From Marinicella pacifica (GTDB lineage Bacteria; Pseudomonadota; Gammaproteobacteria; Xanthomonadales; Marinicellaceae), in assembly GCF_014636635.1 (NCBI RefSeq), contig NZ_BMEO01000003.1, forward strand, positions 186,001 through 250,000: DNA of 64,000 bases. The letters run 5' to 3'. This document shows, in pieces, positions 63,786-64,000 of the stretch. Within the stretch, counting starts at the first letter, position 1. The number at the start of each line of letters is the position of its first letter. Under the pieces are notes generated by a model, which saw only the letters and a program-made list of their open reading frames with translations, ran no database searches and was not told where the DNA came from. A program made the translations under genes and the position numbers.

Positions 63786-64000
63786 ATAAAATGGTTATTG
63801 TGATGTTACTGACGTTATTTGTCAGTTATTTATCAGCCAAAGAAAACCTGGAACTGGAATCTTTGCGCATTGAATTTGATAATTTTATCACTGAACAAAA
63901 ATACAAACCCTACGCCAAAAAGGAAAAAGCCCAGGCCAAATCAGCCATTGAAGCCTTGTATAACCAGCGCGGTGAAGTGAAGAATCATGCCGTCTATATG
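63782..64000 (+). CDS. exported protein behind the DUF4398 gene, 5' end only
   Basis: Only the first 73 codons are in the window. Signal peptide MNKMVIVMLLTLFVSYLSAKE (approximately), then a helical region with EKAQAKSAIEALYNQRGE, similar in character to the lipoprotein before it. An OmpA-like C-terminal domain is common at this position in related loci, but the visible part does not show it. Overlaps the previous gene by four bases (ATGA), so it is co-translated. Confidence 0.8.
   Translation, partial: MNKMVIVMLLTLFVSYLSAKENLELESLRIEFDNFITEQKYKPYAKKEKAQAKSAIEALYNQRGEVKNHAVYM

Overview
The window is a chromosomal stretch of a gammaproteobacterium. Support comes from the gammaproteobacterial housekeeping set (smpB-ratA-rnfH-bamE, fur, queD, ispB, ypjD-ffh, serC, hslR, selO, kbl-tdh, xseA/guaB-guaA-tadA) and a type IV pilus pilY1/pilE locus. 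Base composition looks moderate. The mix of DUF1800/DUF1501 genes, a Gld-type ABC exporter and a GCS2-CBS fusion suggests a free-living, probably marine lineage of the Marinicella/Arenicella kind; that placement is inference only. No prophage, CRISPR array, complete insertion sequence or toxin/defence island is visible.

Layout. 1-2000: end of a type IV pilus operon (pilY1 3' end, a small exported protein, a pilin). 2000-4700: smpB, ratA-rnfH, bamE, fur, queD. 4700-5770: tRNA-Ala(GGC), two identical tRNA-Glu(TTC) genes and a gene-free stretch with a 151-bp tandem repeat. 5770-12250: ispB, an MFS transporter, a CNNM/HlyC protein with YpjD, ffh. 12250-12535: an A+T-rich gap with four consensus DnaA boxes. 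12535-18600: trpS, a membrane protein, an alkyltransferase-like protein, and pepP with an amidohydrolase and a dienelactone hydrolase-like gene. 18595-24760: selO and a TetR-controlled RND efflux operon with a palindromic operator. 25330-27930: a HEAT-like exported protein between two direct copies of a ~118-bp repeat.

27980-33270: hslR, a ThrE-type exporter, serC with an S1 RNA-binding protein, NnrS, YbaN. 33337-33496: a MITE with perfect 18-bp terminal inverted repeats and a 5-bp target duplication. 33526-40350: an SDR and an M14-type peptidase facing a translationally coupled five-gene operon (Gld-type ABC ATPase, permease, GldG-like protein, DUF4340, DUF423). 40350-46640: DUF1800-DUF1501 pair behind a CRP-like palindrome, a deacetylase-like gene, and kbl-tdh for threonine catabolism. 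46776-57640: fadD, an SLC13/RCK transporter, a GCS2-CBS fusion, a YdjI-like SPFH protein with a YdjG-like zinc-ribbon membrane protein, corC, a DUF4105 protein, yigZ. 57687-64000: xseA facing guaB-guaA-tadA, a lytic transglycosylase, and the start of a DUF4398 envelope operon.

Most genes form tight operons with 1-4 base start/stop overlaps, and several convergent pairs share their stop codons. The most unusual material is non-coding: the DnaA-box cluster, the tandem repeat behind the tRNAs, the double-hairpin elements abutting the bamE and ispB stop codons, the MITE, and the repeats around the HEAT-like gene. Among proteins, the run SLC13 - GCS2-CBS - SPFH/GYF - zinc-ribbon is the least understood block. 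All statements rest on reading the sequence; no database search or computed statistic was available.
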